DNA from: Bacillota bacterium | GTDB taxonomy: Bacteria > Bacillota > Clostridia > Acetivibrionales > DTU013 | NCBI GenBank assembly: GCA_023409615.1 | Contig: JAEYRF010000163.1 | Location: forward strand, 1 to 62,663 | Direction: 5' to 3' | DNA length: 62,663 nucleotides | In this document: in pieces, positions 1 to 9,102 of the stretch | Position numbering within the stretch: position 1 is the first letter of the stretch | How the letters are laid out: every line of letters starts with the position of its first letter | Program-made: the position numbers and the translations under genes | The notes under the pieces: model-generated | What the model saw: the letters and a program-made list of their open reading frames with translations, nothing else | Databases searched by the model: none | What the model was told of the DNA's origin: nothing

Positions 1-51
1 TGCAGAAAAAATTTTTAGAGACCATTCTCATACAACATTCTTAAAAAGCAG

Positions 52-96
52 AAAAGAGGCGCAAACCTTGAAATTTCAACGTTTATCGCCTCTTTT
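52..96. terminator. Long bidirectional hairpin terminator
   Basis: AAAAGAGGCG (52-61) pairs with CGCCTCTTTT (87-96), and an inner AAAC/GTTT and TTGAAA/TTTCAA stem extends it. T-rich tails follow on both strands. On the minus strand it lies across the stop codon of the remnant ending at 76; on the plus strand it would end a gene entering from the left edge. Confidence 0.65.
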
Positions 97-255
97 ATAT
101 TCTTCAACTGTCAAACTCGGGATAATATTAACATTCATAGCCTTGTCAGTCAATCCATGCCACTTTATACCCTGCCGGGAAGCTATACCATCGCATTTGT
201 AAGTTCTCTTTGGAGTATACCGCAAAGATCTGAGCTCTGTGAAAGTATTGTATTC
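76..255 (-). pseudogene. C-terminal remnant of an unidentified protein
   Basis: The minus strand is open for about 60 codons and ends with TGA at 78-76, inside a hairpin terminator. The reading contains stretches such as GIASRQGIKWHGLTD and NIIPSLTVEEYKRGDKR, whose composition looks like real protein. An in-frame TAA just upstream (about 257) and the absence of a start with a ribosome binding site mean it cannot be a complete gene. I do not recognise the family. It is most likely the decayed 3' end of a gene whose 5' part was lost, and chance coding is the alternative. Confidence 0.35.
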
Positions 256-285
256 TTTTTACATTGTGCTATAATTTTTATAGTA
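248..285 (+). promoter_or_regulatory. Possible promoter of the chemotaxis receptor gene
   Basis: Two overlapping weak sigma-A-like arrangements are visible: TTGTAT (248-253) with TATAAT (270-275) at 16 bp, and TTTACA (258-263) with TATAGT (280-285) at 16 bp. Either would leave a leader of 60-75 bases before the AAGGAG site at 338-343. Confidence 0.35.
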
Positions 286-350
286 TATTTTGCACAAACT
301 ATAAAATTAACCATTTTCTGAATTGAATAATATCTTCAAGGAGATTAGTT

Positions 351-1868
351 ATGGACAAGCAAACATTTATCCTTTTGAATGACAAAGAAGTAAACAAGCT
401 AGCTTCGACACTCCTGCTTATAATATGTTTTGTTGTCTTTCCTCTTCTGATTATTCTGACAATCATAAAACTCTTCAATATTGACATGACCCAATTAACA
501 GTCTTTACAATTATCAGCTTTGTCCTGGTACTTTTGAACTTCTTCCTTGCCCGAAAAGACATCAATCCTGTTTATGTAAAGTATTTAAATATTTTTATTA
601 GTACCATGATTATTGGAATGCTGGCAACAAATAATGATATCGGCATTAATATAACCTATATTTTCCCGTTAATTATATGCTGCCTTTATTATGACAGGAA
701 GCTTACATTTACTGCCTTTGGTATAGGAATTATCAGTTTGGGTGTTTCAAGATATTTTAGATTACAGTCAGTTAATGAATTGGAAGAATTTATTCCTTTA
801 TTCATAGGTTACATCCTTGAGTTTTTTACTATGTTTCTATTGTTCAACCTGCTTATGCGCCGCTTAAATAAAATGTTCAGTTCTCTTGTGGACTCTGAGC
901 AGCAAAAGCAGATTCTGGATGCGCTGGCCTCCGTGTCGGAAAAATCAAAGAATGCCTCAGAGGTACTTTATGATTCCGTAAACCAGTTCTCATCTGCAAT
1001 TGACCAGACAGCAAAAGCAAACACCGAAATTGCAAGCAATGCGATGTCGGCAGTGAATAGCTGTAAGGATAATCTTCAATATGTACAGACATCTTCCAAT
1101 ACAATTATCAGTATTTCTCAAGATTTGGAAACCGTATCAGTCAAGTCGTCTGAAATGGCTGAAGTGTTCAAATCGAGCTATTCAGCTACGCAACAGAGCA
1201 AGGAATATATGGATAGCACAATACAGGACATGAGTATTATTGAAAAATCAACAGTTGATACAAGACAGGTCATGACTTCTTTATTAGAAACCACACGTGA
1301 AATTAACAGCATCCTGGATATGATCAGTTCCATTTCAAACCAGACAAATCTTCTGGCACTTAATGCTTCTATTGAATCTGCAAGAGCCGGAGAGGCCGGA
1401 AAAGGTTTTGCTGTTGTTGCAGATGAAATAAGAAAGCTGGCGGAACAATCCGGAAAGGCAACCAATAACATCGCAAAATTGATATCGGATTTACAGAAGA
1501 AAACAAATTCAGTATATGCTTCAGTTGATGTAGGAACCGAAACGATCAAAACCTCAATTCAGAGAGTAATGAAAACTGCAGAGAAATTTGATGAATTACA
1601 GAATCTTCAGGATACTCTTAAATCCAAGGTGAATGAAATAGAGTTGGTCTCCATGAATTCTTCTTCAAATAGCAAGCAGCTTACGGATGTTATATCAAAA
1701 ATCAGCAGCCTTGTAGATAGCTCCCTGGGTGAAATACAATCCATAGCAGGTGCAACACAGGAACAAGCTGCTACTATGGAAGAAGTCTCGGCATCATTTA
1801 CTTCCATTGAAGATATTGCATCAAGCTTGAAAAATTTGAATGAGGAATTAGCAAGCTTAAAAACATAG
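351..1868 (+). CDS. Methyl-accepting chemotaxis protein, polytopic membrane type
   Basis: This is a 505-residue chemoreceptor. Residues about 17-172 form roughly six hydrophobic segments with very short external loops, so it probably senses a membrane or cytoplasmic cue and not a periplasmic ligand. Residues about 200-505 are the coiled-coil signalling domain. The conserved hairpin tip is visible around NLLALNASIESARAGEAGKG, the region that binds CheA and CheW. No HAMP domain is evident between membrane part and coiled coil, which is unusual. ATG 351 is preceded by AAGGAG at 338-343. The 3' end overlaps the convergent deacetylase gene by 12 bases. No other chemotaxis gene is in the window, so it is an orphan receptor. 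Confidence 0.92.
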   Translation: MDKQTFILLNDKEVNKLASTLLLIICFVVFPLLIILTIIKLFNIDMTQLTVFTIISFVLVLLNFFLARKDINPVYVKYLNIFISTMIIGMLATNNDIGINITYIFPLIICCLYYDRKLTFTAFGIGIISLGVSRYFRLQSVNELEEFIPLFIGYILEFFTMFLLFNLLMRRLNKMFSSLVDSEQQKQILDALASVSEKSKNASEVLYDSVNQFSSAIDQTAKANTEIASNAMSAVNSCKDNLQYVQTSSNTIISISQDLETVSVKSSEMAEVFKSSYSATQQSKEYMDSTIQDMSIIEKSTVDTRQVMTSLLETTREINSILDMISSISNQTNLLALNASIESARAGEAGKGFAVVADEIRKLAEQSGKATNNIAKLISDLQKKTNSVYASVDVGTETIKTSIQRVMKTAEKFDELQNLQDTLKSKVNEIELVSMNSSSNSKQLTDVISKISSLVDSSLGEIQSIAGATQEQAATMEEVSASFTSIEDIASSLKNLNEELASLKT

Positions 1869-2699
1869 ATTTCTGCGGACATCCTCCCTGAATCTATCAA
1901 TATAACCCATGATATATTCGCAGATATCCATCCCTTTATCAGTCACAAGTGGCGTCAAATCCATTGCAAATGACAGTTCGGAAGCCTCGTCGGTAGCATG
2001 GAATGCATAATATGTAGCATTTCCGGTTCTCCTGCCCTGTGATGCAAGGTCGTAGCGTTTACCTCCGCAGATCTGGGAGTCGAATACACCCAACACAGCG
2101 GCAGCTATATTAGGATGGCCGGAAACATCGAACATGACCTTTTCCTCGTCATTCATCCAGTCCAGATTCCGCCAGACCTCACACCCGTAGACTTTCTGCG
2201 GTAGTGATTCCTCAGGAATCTCTCGCAGAGCCCTTATGACCTTTATCGCCGTAGCTACATGGGTGGGGTGCTTATCAGCAAGATTATGCGTATATACCAC
2301 CTGCGGCTTTGCAGCCAGGATTAGCTCTCTGACTTCATCAGATACTTCTGTATTTGCAGGATCCTTTACATCATAACTGCTGTAATCCATCAGTGCCAAT
2401 GCGGAATACTCACCAACAAAAGCTGCCTTCTTCTGCTCGAGCTTCCTGACCTGCTGCATACGTTCGTCGGAAAAATCTTCATAGAGTCCATTCCTGGGGC
2501 TTCCTGCGCCATTTGTGACAACTGCCGCCATGAACCAGCTGTCCTCTCTGCCAAAGCACTTGCTTATTCCGTCATACGCCATGATCTCGATATCATCGTG
2601 ATGTGCGGATATGGCCATGTGCGTTGTTCTTGCTATGGCATCCTCATGAAACATATTGTCAGGAATAAATATTTCAGCGCCTGCCTTTTTAAGTTTCAT
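1857..2699 (-). CDS. PIG-L (LmbE-like) family deacetylase
   Basis: This is a 280-residue zinc-dependent N-acetylglucosaminyl deacetylase-type protein. The family signature AHPDD.E appears as AHHDDIE (residues 32-38), supplying one metal His and the catalytic/metal Asp pair. VTNGAGSPR follows at about 62. The distal metal His is in THNLADKHPTHVA (about 155-170). The family removes N-acetyl groups from GlcNAc-containing lipids, thiol precursors or glycans. The substrate here cannot be told. There is no signal peptide, so it is cytoplasmic. ATG 2699 has GGAGAA just upstream. The Pro-to-His change in AHPDD is uncommon but keeps the metal ligands. It is convergent with the chemoreceptor and apparently monocistronic. 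Confidence 0.85.
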   Translation of the reverse strand: MKLKKAGAEIFIPDNMFHEDAIARTTHMAISAHHDDIEIMAYDGISKCFGREDSWFMAAVVTNGAGSPRNGLYEDFSDERMQQVRKLEQKKAAFVGEYSALALMDYSSYDVKDPANTEVSDEVRELILAAKPQVVYTHNLADKHPTHVATAIKVIRALREIPEESLPQKVYGCEVWRNLDWMNDEEKVMFDVSGHPNIAAAVLGVFDSQICGGKRYDLASQGRRTGNATYYAFHATDEASELSFAMDLTPLVTDKGMDICEYIMGYIDRFREDVRRNLCF

Positions 2700-2781
2700 A
2701 TGATTTCTCCTAATCTGTCAAATTTAGTATGTGATCCTCTATCAAATATATCCAATTTGATCGGTTTAGTAAAGACCGCAT

Positions 2782-2811
2782 AAGACAAAAAAGCGTCTGC
2801 TCCCGTATAAT
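2782..2811 (+). promoter_or_regulatory. Promoter of the M16C protease gene
   Basis: A perfect TATAAT (2806-2811) lies 18 bp after AAGACA (2782-2787). The resulting leader of about 45 bases ends with AAGGGAG (2845-2851) before ATG 2861. Confidence 0.5.
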
Positions 2812-2860
2812 ATATGTACTACGTATAAATAAAATTAAATATGTAAGGGAGACTAATCTT

Positions 2861-5800
2861 ATGAAAAAAGTACTATCGTTTACATTGGCACTTGTACTGC
2901 TTTTAAGCATGTGTTTACAGCTTACCGCAGTAAACGCCGCATCAATTGACCTAAAGCCGCTTCCTCAGATCGGCGAGGTGATTTCCGGCTTTGAAACAAT
3001 CTCAATAAATGACATGGACCTTATTAATTCAAAAACTGTCCTTTTCGAGCATAAAAAAACCGGAGCACAGCTTCTCTACATACAAAGCAATGATATCGAC
3101 AGATCATTTGATATTGCCTTTAAAACACCTGCAGTTGACGATACTGGAGTAAATCATATTATGGAACACATCTCCGTATCAGGCTCGAAAAAATATCCGC
3201 TGAAGAATGTCCTGTTTACCATCGCCAATCAGACCTACAGTACATTTATCAATGCATTTACCTATCCAACTATAACTCAGTACCCCGTATCTTCAATGAG
3301 CGAAGAGCAGTTACTGAAACTGGCCGACGTTTATATGGATTGTGCGTATAATCCCTCTGTCTATGACGACAAAAACATCTTCCTCAGAGAGGCCTGGAGA
3401 TACGAAATGGCAGATGCCGATGCCCCTCTGACTATAAGCGGTACGGTTTATAACGAGATGAAGGGTGCGTTGGGAAATATATCATCAGCGGCACGTAACA
3501 ATGTCATGGATGTTTTGTTTCCGGATAGCGTACAATCCAACATCTCCGGCGGAGATCCGGAAAAAATAAAGGATCTGACATATGAACAGCTCATTAATAC
3601 CCATCAGACATATTATCATCCGTCGAATTCACTGATGGTACTTTACGGTGACGTTGATTACAGTAAGTTTCTGAAGATGATCGATGACAATTACCTTAGC
3701 GAGTATGATAAAAAGAACATCGATGTAGATGATGGGAAAATCACCCCATTACAAAAAAGATCAGAAAAAACCTTCAAATTCCCGGTTGCCGCTGCATCAA
3801 ATACAACGAATGCAGCACAAATAGATTATGCGTATGCCTTGACAGATGTTCCCGAAGAAGATCTGGTAGGACTGATCATTCTGACCACTATTCTCAATCA
3901 GGATTCCTCACCGCTTAAACAGGCATTTATGGGCAAGCAGATTGGTGGAAATCTTTATGTCGAACTCAATAACAGTATCGCACAGCCGGTCCTGACTTTT
4001 TCCGTACAGGGCGCTGATGAGAAAAAAGCTAATGAATTCAAGATACTGGTAGATGACTGTATCAGCGATCTGGTCAAAAGCGGGTACGATAAAGAACTCG
4101 TCGATGCCACAATATCTGCTGTACTGCTTAGCAACTCAAATATTACAGAATCCGGGAACCTTGGTGTCAATCTCTCTACATCAATAGCCATGATGTGGGC
4201 AAATAGTAATAACATGTACTACTTGAGTAATTTGCTGCAGAATATTAATAATATATCTAAAAAGGTCAGCAATAATTACATGGAAGACCTGACCACCAGG
4301 TACATTCAAAGCAACAACCATGCAGCTTTAGTTACTACGGTCCCCGAGGCAGGGCTTGCTGAAAAGCAATCCGAACAGAACCAGCAGTACCTTGCAGGAC
4401 TGAAAGCCTCTATGAGCACACAGGAGATTGAGAAAATAGTAAGCGATACTGCATCCTATAATGCATGGAACAACGAACAAGCAGATCAGGAAGATCAGAA
4501 AATCCTGAAAGACCTTCAGGTGGTGAAGGTTTCAGATTTGCCTGTAGAAGTGAAAAAATATGATATTAAAGATACTCCATCCACTGATGGCATGAGGATC
4601 CTGTCAGCAACTGCAAACGTCGGCGAGACCGGGCTCACCTCCCTGGCATTTGATACTTCGTCTGTTCCTGTTGAAAAGCTTCACTACTTGACGCTGTACT
4701 CCGGTCTACTTGGAAAACTCGATACCGAAAAGTACACAAGAGAGCAGCTCAATACTAAAATAATGAGATATCTGAACGGTACATCATTTGCTCTATCAAC
4801 ATTGCCTGAGGAAGATTGGGATGAATTCACCCCGCTAATGGTAACCTCATGGATGGGACTGATGAATGAGTATGATGAGCAGCTGGATCTCGTTAAAGAA
4901 ATACTGCTCAATACAAAATTTGATGATGTTGACACAATTCTCAGCTTTGTAAAACAACAAATCACATCGTTAAAAAGTCAGTTTGTAAACAACCCGGTAA
5001 GTCTGCTTATAAACCGCAATTTGGCTCTTTCAAATAATTGCAGCAACTATTCAAGTTATATTTCAGGCCTGGACTACTATAATTTCCTCGTCCAGTTAGA
5101 GCAATTACTTCAGGCAGATCCCAACACCGTATTGACCGAGCTTGATTCCCTTCATAAGCTGGTCCTGAATAGGACGAATATGATTACTATGTTTTCCGGC
5201 AATGAAGACAGTATCAAGAAATATGAGAAGTCAATTAAGACTCTGACAGATGCATTACCGGTAAAAGCTATCTCAGCTCAGGACTATTCAAAGCTGCCAG
5301 CACCTGCACAAAGAGAAGGAATCGCGATGGATACCCCAGTCCAGTATAATATGATTTCTGCCAACTATGAAGATATGGGTATTGAGTATAGCGGCAAATA
5401 TATTCCGATTGGATCTGTCATAAATGAGAACTACATCACACCTAAGATCAGATTTGGATATGGTGCTTACGACAACATTGTGGATTTCGGTGTAACTGCA
5501 TTTATGCTAGTCTCATACCGTGATCCTAATATAAAAGAAACCTTTGATGTATATAAGGGACTGCCCGAGTTTGTAAAAAACATTGAAATCACTCAGGAGG
5601 AACTGGATAGGTACATATTGAAAGCATTCAGCGCTTATTCCTCTACAATCGGTGAGTTGAACGGATCATCCAGTGAAATCAACAACTACTTAATGGGTAA
5701 AACCACAGAGGATCGATTAAAATTACTGCGTGAAATAAAGTCCGCAACAGTTCAGGATGTCAAAAATTCAGCAGTTATATTTGAAAATTTCCTGAAAAAC

Positions 5801-6274
5801 GGAGCTTATTCAACCGTAGGCAGTGCTGAAAAAATAAGTGCTAATAAGGAATTGTATGAATCAATCATCTCCTTCGGTCAGGATAACACAGATGAATCCC
5901 TTACAAGAGCACAATTCTGCGAATTGATGCTTGCCGGTGTACCAAACCCTGTGGAAGTCGCTAAACAACAGGGGTTATTGTTGGGAGATGGAAAAGGAAA
6001 CTATAATGAGGACGGCAAGCTGACAATGGAGCAGCTCGCTGTAATTGTCAGCAGATTGGTCGCTATGAATGGCACGCAACTGAGCGGAGACGAGGTAATC
6101 ATAGCTGATGACGCTAATATTAGTTCCTGGGCAAAAAGCAGCGTCAAAGCACTTGTTGATTCCGGCATTATGAAGCTTGATTCCAAAGGCAATTTCAACC
6201 CTCAGGGTGAGGTCACAGCTTCAGCCGTTCAAACCCTCATGGTAGATTTAATTAGCAAATTATCAGGAAATTAA
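2861..6274 (+). CDS. Secreted M16C (presequence-protease-like) metallopeptidase with SLH repeats
   Basis: This is a 1137-residue zinc peptidase of the pitrilysin/M16C type. Residues 1-26 are a Sec signal peptide with a probable cut after VNA. The inverted zinc motif HxxEH is H99-I-M-E102-H103, with the third ligand Glu at E199 in YNEMKGA. The four-lobed M16C fold, including the inactive second half, fills about 35-1000. From about 1008 to the end there are two degenerate S-layer-homology repeats (ISSWAKSSVKALVDSGIM, GNFNPQGEVTASAV). The enzyme is therefore probably secreted and bound to cell-wall polymers, degrading peptides at the surface. M16C relatives are usually cytosolic or organellar clearance proteases, so export is notable. 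AAGGGAG sets the start. A strong terminator follows. Confidence 0.9.
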   Translation: MKKVLSFTLALVLLLSMCLQLTAVNAASIDLKPLPQIGEVISGFETISINDMDLINSKTVLFEHKKTGAQLLYIQSNDIDRSFDIAFKTPAVDDTGVNHIMEHISVSGSKKYPLKNVLFTIANQTYSTFINAFTYPTITQYPVSSMSEEQLLKLADVYMDCAYNPSVYDDKNIFLREAWRYEMADADAPLTISGTVYNEMKGALGNISSAARNNVMDVLFPDSVQSNISGGDPEKIKDLTYEQLINTHQTYYHPSNSLMVLYGDVDYSKFLKMIDDNYLSEYDKKNIDVDDGKITPLQKRSEKTFKFPVAAASNTTNAAQIDYAYALTDVPEEDLVGLIILTTILNQDSSPLKQAFMGKQIGGNLYVELNNSIAQPVLTFSVQGADEKKANEFKILVDDCISDLVKSGYDKELVDATISAVLLSNSNITESGNLGVNLSTSIAMMWANSNNMYYLSNLLQNINNISKKVSNNYMEDLTTRYIQSNNHAALVTTVPEAGLAEKQSEQNQQYLAGLKASMSTQEIEKIVSDTASYNAWNNEQADQEDQKILKDLQVVKVSDLPVEVKKYDIKDTPSTDGMRILSATANVGETGLTSLAFDTSSVPVEKLHYLTLYSGLLGKLDTEKYTREQLNTKIMRYLNGTSFALSTLPEEDWDEFTPLMVTSWMGLMNEYDEQLDLVKEILLNTKFDDVDTILSFVKQQITSLKSQFVNNPVSLLINRNLALSNNCSNYSSYISGLDYYNFLVQLEQLLQADPNTVLTELDSLHKLVLNRTNMITMFSGNEDSIKKYEKSIKTLTDALPVKAISAQDYSKLPAPAQREGIAMDTPVQYNMISANYEDMGIEYSGKYIPIGSVINENYITPKIRFGYGAYDNIVDFGVTAFMLVSYRDPNIKETFDVYKGLPEFVKNIEITQEELDRYILKAFSAYSSTIGELNGSSSEINNYLMGKTTEDRLKLLREIKSATVQDVKNSAVIFENFLKNGAYSTVGSAEKISANKELYESIISFGQDNTDESLTRAQFCELMLAGVPNPVEVAKQQGLLLGDGKGNYNEDGKLTMEQLAVIVSRLVAMNGTQLSGDEVIIADDANISSWAKSSVKALVDSGIMKLDSKGNFNPQGEVTASAVQTLMVDLISKLSGN

Positions 6275-6285
6275 GTCTATATGAT

Positions 6286-6325
6286 AAACGGGATAGTCAC
6301 AAGAGACTATCCCGTTTTTTCTTTT
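6286..6325 (+). terminator. Rho-independent terminator after the M16C gene
   Basis: A perfect 13-bp stem, AAACGGGATAGTC (6286-6298) with GACTATCCCGTTT (6305-6317), has a six-base loop and a run of T. Confidence 0.92.
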
Positions 6326-6444
6326 AGTATTCTATAATCTGCTCATCTATTCTTCTGACCACCGAATGAAATCCCTTATTGCGGTTTTTGTAAAAGTCAG
6401 TTATGATACCTATAATTAATGCTGACATTGGCAAGGGAGGTACC

Positions 6445-7218
6445 ATGGAAAAGCTGAGAGCGAAAAAGGGATTTATATGCGATATGGACGGCGTTATCTA
6501 TAAGGGTAACCAACTGATTCCTGGTGTAAAGGAGTTCGTCGACTGGTTGTACAGAGAAGATAAGAAATTCTTATTTCTCACTAATGCCAGCGGAAAATCA
6601 CCAAAAGAACTGCAACAAAAACTCCACCGCATGGGACTTGATGTAGCCGAAGAACACTTTTATACCAGTGCGCTGGCAACAGCAAAGTTTTTAAGCAGCC
6701 AGCACCCGGGATGCAGCGCATTTGTGATCGGCGAGTCAGGGCTATACACTGCTCTGCATGATGTGGGTATCACCGCAAATGATGTTGATCCTGATTATGT
6801 TGTAGTTGGCGAGACAAACAACTACAATTACGACAGTATAACCCGCGCAATGAAGCATATTTATAATGGAGCGAAGCTGATCGGCACAAATACCGACCTT
6901 ACAGGACCTTCAGAATATGGGATTGTTCCCGCCTGCCGTGCGCTGGTATCACCAATCGAAGCTACCACCGGCAAGAGCGCATATTATGTTGGTAAACCTA
7001 ACCCATTGATGATGCGAACAGGGCTTCGCATGCTGGATGTCCATTCTGAGGAAGCCGCTATGATTGGAGATCGTATGGATACAGATATCATTGCAGGTAT
7101 CGAAAGCGGTCTTGATCCAATTCTTGTCTTGACCGGTGTAACAACACTGGAAAATATGGAACGATATCCTTATCGTCCAAGGTTGATTTTAAGCGGTGTC
7201 GGCGATATACCAGGCTAA
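6445..7218 (+). CDS. HAD-superfamily (NagD/class IIA) sugar or nucleotide phosphatase
   Basis: This is a 257-residue cytoplasmic phosphohydrolase. Motif I is ICDMDGVIYKG, with the nucleophile and acid/base Asp at residues 13 and 15. Motif II is TNASGKSP, the motif III Lys is in GKPNPLMM, and motif IV is IGDRMDTD. The cap inserted between motifs II and III is the class IIA type shared with NagD, AraL and 4-nitrophenylphosphatases. Substrates in this group range from UMP to sugar phosphates, and the natural one cannot be read from sequence. I chose ATG 6445 because AAGGGAGG (6433-6440) precedes it; an upstream ATG at 6403 has no such site. It stands alone between two terminators. Confidence 0.88.
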   Translation: MEKLRAKKGFICDMDGVIYKGNQLIPGVKEFVDWLYREDKKFLFLTNASGKSPKELQQKLHRMGLDVAEEHFYTSALATAKFLSSQHPGCSAFVIGESGLYTALHDVGITANDVDPDYVVVGETNNYNYDSITRAMKHIYNGAKLIGTNTDLTGPSEYGIVPACRALVSPIEATTGKSAYYVGKPNPLMMRTGLRMLDVHSEEAAMIGDRMDTDIIAGIESGLDPILVLTGVTTLENMERYPYRPRLILSGVGDIPG

Positions 7219-7223
7219 TATAG

Positions 7224-7275
7224 AAAACTCCCGTCCATGAAACTTCACAGTTAAAAATGGAAGGGAGTTTTTATT
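7224..7275. terminator. Bidirectional terminator between phosphatase and importer operon
   Basis: AAAACTCCC-GTCCAT (7224-7238) pairs with ATGG-AAGGGAGTTTT (7257-7271) and a T run follows on the plus strand. On the minus strand it lies just past the last permease stop, so it can serve both convergent units. Confidence 0.75.
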
Positions 7276-8103
7276 TCACTTTAAGATAGCACCTGCTGTG
7301 AGAGCGTTCTCGATCTGCTCATTTCCAAGCATATATACGATAATCGTGGGCAGGCTTGTAATAATCATAGCTGCTCCAATCTGCCCCCAATGAGATACGC
7401 CGATGCTTACGAAGAAATTTAGCAATCCCACTGTCAAAGGTCTGATCTTGTCTTCTGCAGCCAGTATAAAAGCGAGGAAGAATTCATTGTATGTGTTCAT
7501 AAATATCAGCACACATTGAGTTGCAATTGCAGGCTTAATTACCGGCAAGATAATACGGAAATATGTTTGATAAATATTACAGCCGTCCATACAAGCTGCC
7601 TCTTCAAGTTCCTTCGGCAAGCTCCTGAAAAATGCAAACAGCATCAGGACACACGATGATAACGCAAAGGCAGAATACGGAAGAATCAGACTTAAGTGTG
7701 TGCCTTTGAGTCCGATGTTCTTTACCATAATAAGAATCGGTATAATAACAACCTGGGCAGGCACGACCAGTCCCATTGCAATATAACTCATCGCAAAACC
7801 TCTGTATTTCCAGTTCATTCTGCTTAAGCAGTAAGCAAACATACTCCCCAAAAATACTGTCAGAACAATCGTGCTTATAGAATAAATCAAACTGTTGGAT
7901 AAATATCTTAAGAAATTAAATTTTTCAAGTGCATCTCCATAGTTATTAAAAACCCATTCCTTCGGAAGACCAAAAGGATTGTTATACACCTCACTCTTTG
8001 ACTTGAATGAGATATTGACCATCCAGTACAGCGGGAAAAGAAAAGATGCGCCGATCAGTATCATTAAGCCACTCACAAGCAAACTGAGTTTGTTTTTTTT
8101 CAT
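7276..8103 (-). CDS. CUT1-family sugar ABC transporter permease, MalG type
   Basis: This is a 275-residue inner-membrane permease with about six hydrophobic helices. The EAA loop that docks on the ATPase reads EELEEAACMDGCNIYQTYFR, about residues 165-185. It pairs with the MalF-type permease 18 bases upstream to form the membrane channel of an oligosaccharide importer. It is the last gene of the block HK - RR - binding protein - permease - permease and ends against a bidirectional terminator. No ATPase gene follows, as is common for Firmicutes importers that share one MsmX-like ATPase. The transported sugar is unknown. Confidence 0.9.
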   Translation of the reverse strand: MKKNKLSLLVSGLMILIGASFLFPLYWMVNISFKSKSEVYNNPFGLPKEWVFNNYGDALEKFNFLRYLSNSLIYSISTIVLTVFLGSMFAYCLSRMNWKYRGFAMSYIAMGLVVPAQVVIIPILIMVKNIGLKGTHLSLILPYSAFALSSCVLMLFAFFRSLPKELEEAACMDGCNIYQTYFRIILPVIKPAIATQCVLIFMNTYNEFFLAFILAAEDKIRPLTVGLLNFFVSIGVSHWGQIGAAMIITSLPTIIVYMLGNEQIENALTAGAILK

Positions 8104-8121
8104 GATTGTTACACCATCCCG

Positions 8122-9006
8122 TTAAAACTCTATTTTTTCTCTTGCGACAAACCGGTTTATGAAAAATGTCATCACAAGACATTCCAGCACAAATATAATG
8201 GCAATTGCACAACCCTGACCGAAATCGGAGGCTGAAAACGCCTTGAAGAACAACTGATAAATTACCGTTCTTGACATATCGCCCGGACCGCCGCCAGTCA
8301 TTATTCTCACATGAGCAAATTGGGACATACACCCCAGTACCGATATGACCAGCAAATACTTAGTCACCTCTTGCAATAGAGGAATCGTAATTTTTAAACT
8401 TGTTCTGATGAAGCCGGCACCGTCGATTAAAGCTGCTTCGTAGTATGTCTTGGGGATCGCCTTAATACCTGTATAGAAAAGCAATGCATTCAAACCAAGG
8501 TATTGCCATAGGAATGCTGCCGTTATTGCCAATATTACCGTTCTCTTGTCAGAGAGCCATACCAAAGCCAGGCTATCCAGTCCAACAGCTCTTAATATGC
8601 TATTGATCAAGCCCCATTTTGGTTCATATATTGCAACCCACATCTGTGCTATTACTGTAACTGAAAGCACAGCGGGCAGTACGCTGCCTGCCTTGAAAAA
8701 CCTTCTCACCGACTCGCTCTGCCTATCCATTACCAATGCAAGTATCAAAGAAATCGGCAACCCGACACAGGTAGAAACCAACACGATGATTATAGTATTA
8801 AGATTCGATTTCCAAAAGGTCTTATCCTGAAAAACACTCATATAATTTGCAGTTCCGACATATCCCATATTCTTAAATCCATCGTTTTTCTGAAAGCTTA
8901 TTAAGATTTCCGGAAATAGCGGATAGATTACAAATGCAGTGAATAATAACAGTGTCGGAAAAGCAAACAGGAAAATTGCAAGCTTATTGCTGTAAAATTT
9001 GTTCAT
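8122..9006 (-). CDS. CUT1-family sugar ABC transporter permease, MalF type
   Basis: This is a 294-residue permease with about six membrane helices and the EAA loop YYEAALIDGAGFIRTSLKIT at about 195-215. I take ATG 9006 as the start because AAGGTGAC sits 6-7 bases upstream; the ATG at 9030 lacks a site and would start inside the hairpin at 9028-9059. It works with the MalG-type partner downstream and the lipoprotein encoded upstream. Confidence 0.9.
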   Translation of the reverse strand: MNKFYSNKLAIFLFAFPTLLLFTAFVIYPLFPEILISFQKNDGFKNMGYVGTANYMSVFQDKTFWKSNLNTIIIVLVSTCVGLPISLILALVMDRQSESVRRFFKAGSVLPAVLSVTVIAQMWVAIYEPKWGLINSILRAVGLDSLALVWLSDKRTVILAITAAFLWQYLGLNALLFYTGIKAIPKTYYEAALIDGAGFIRTSLKITIPLLQEVTKYLLVISVLGCMSQFAHVRIMTGGGPGDMSRTVIYQLFFKAFSASDFGQGCAIAIIFVLECLVMTFFINRFVAREKIEF

Positions 9007-9027
9007 ATATGTCACCTTATTAGCCAA

Positions 9028-9059
9028 CATCCCTATATGAGATGACTCATATAGGGATG
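9028..9059 (-). other. Intercistronic hairpin without T-run after binding-protein gene
   Basis: A perfect 14-bp stem (CATCCCTATATGAG with its complement, four-base loop) lies between the solute-binding gene and the permease pair. There is no T run on the minus strand, so it should not terminate fully. Such hairpins typically protect the upstream binding-protein message from 3' decay, giving more binding protein than permease. Confidence 0.7.
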
Positions 9060-9102
9060 CTGCCTATGAATTTATATTTCCCTAATAGCCTTACACTTTG
9101 AA

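Noticed and set aside
1178..1549. 123-codon minus-strand frame inside the chemoreceptor gene
   Set aside because: It is antisense to the conserved signalling domain of the receptor; no ribosome binding site or domain is visible.
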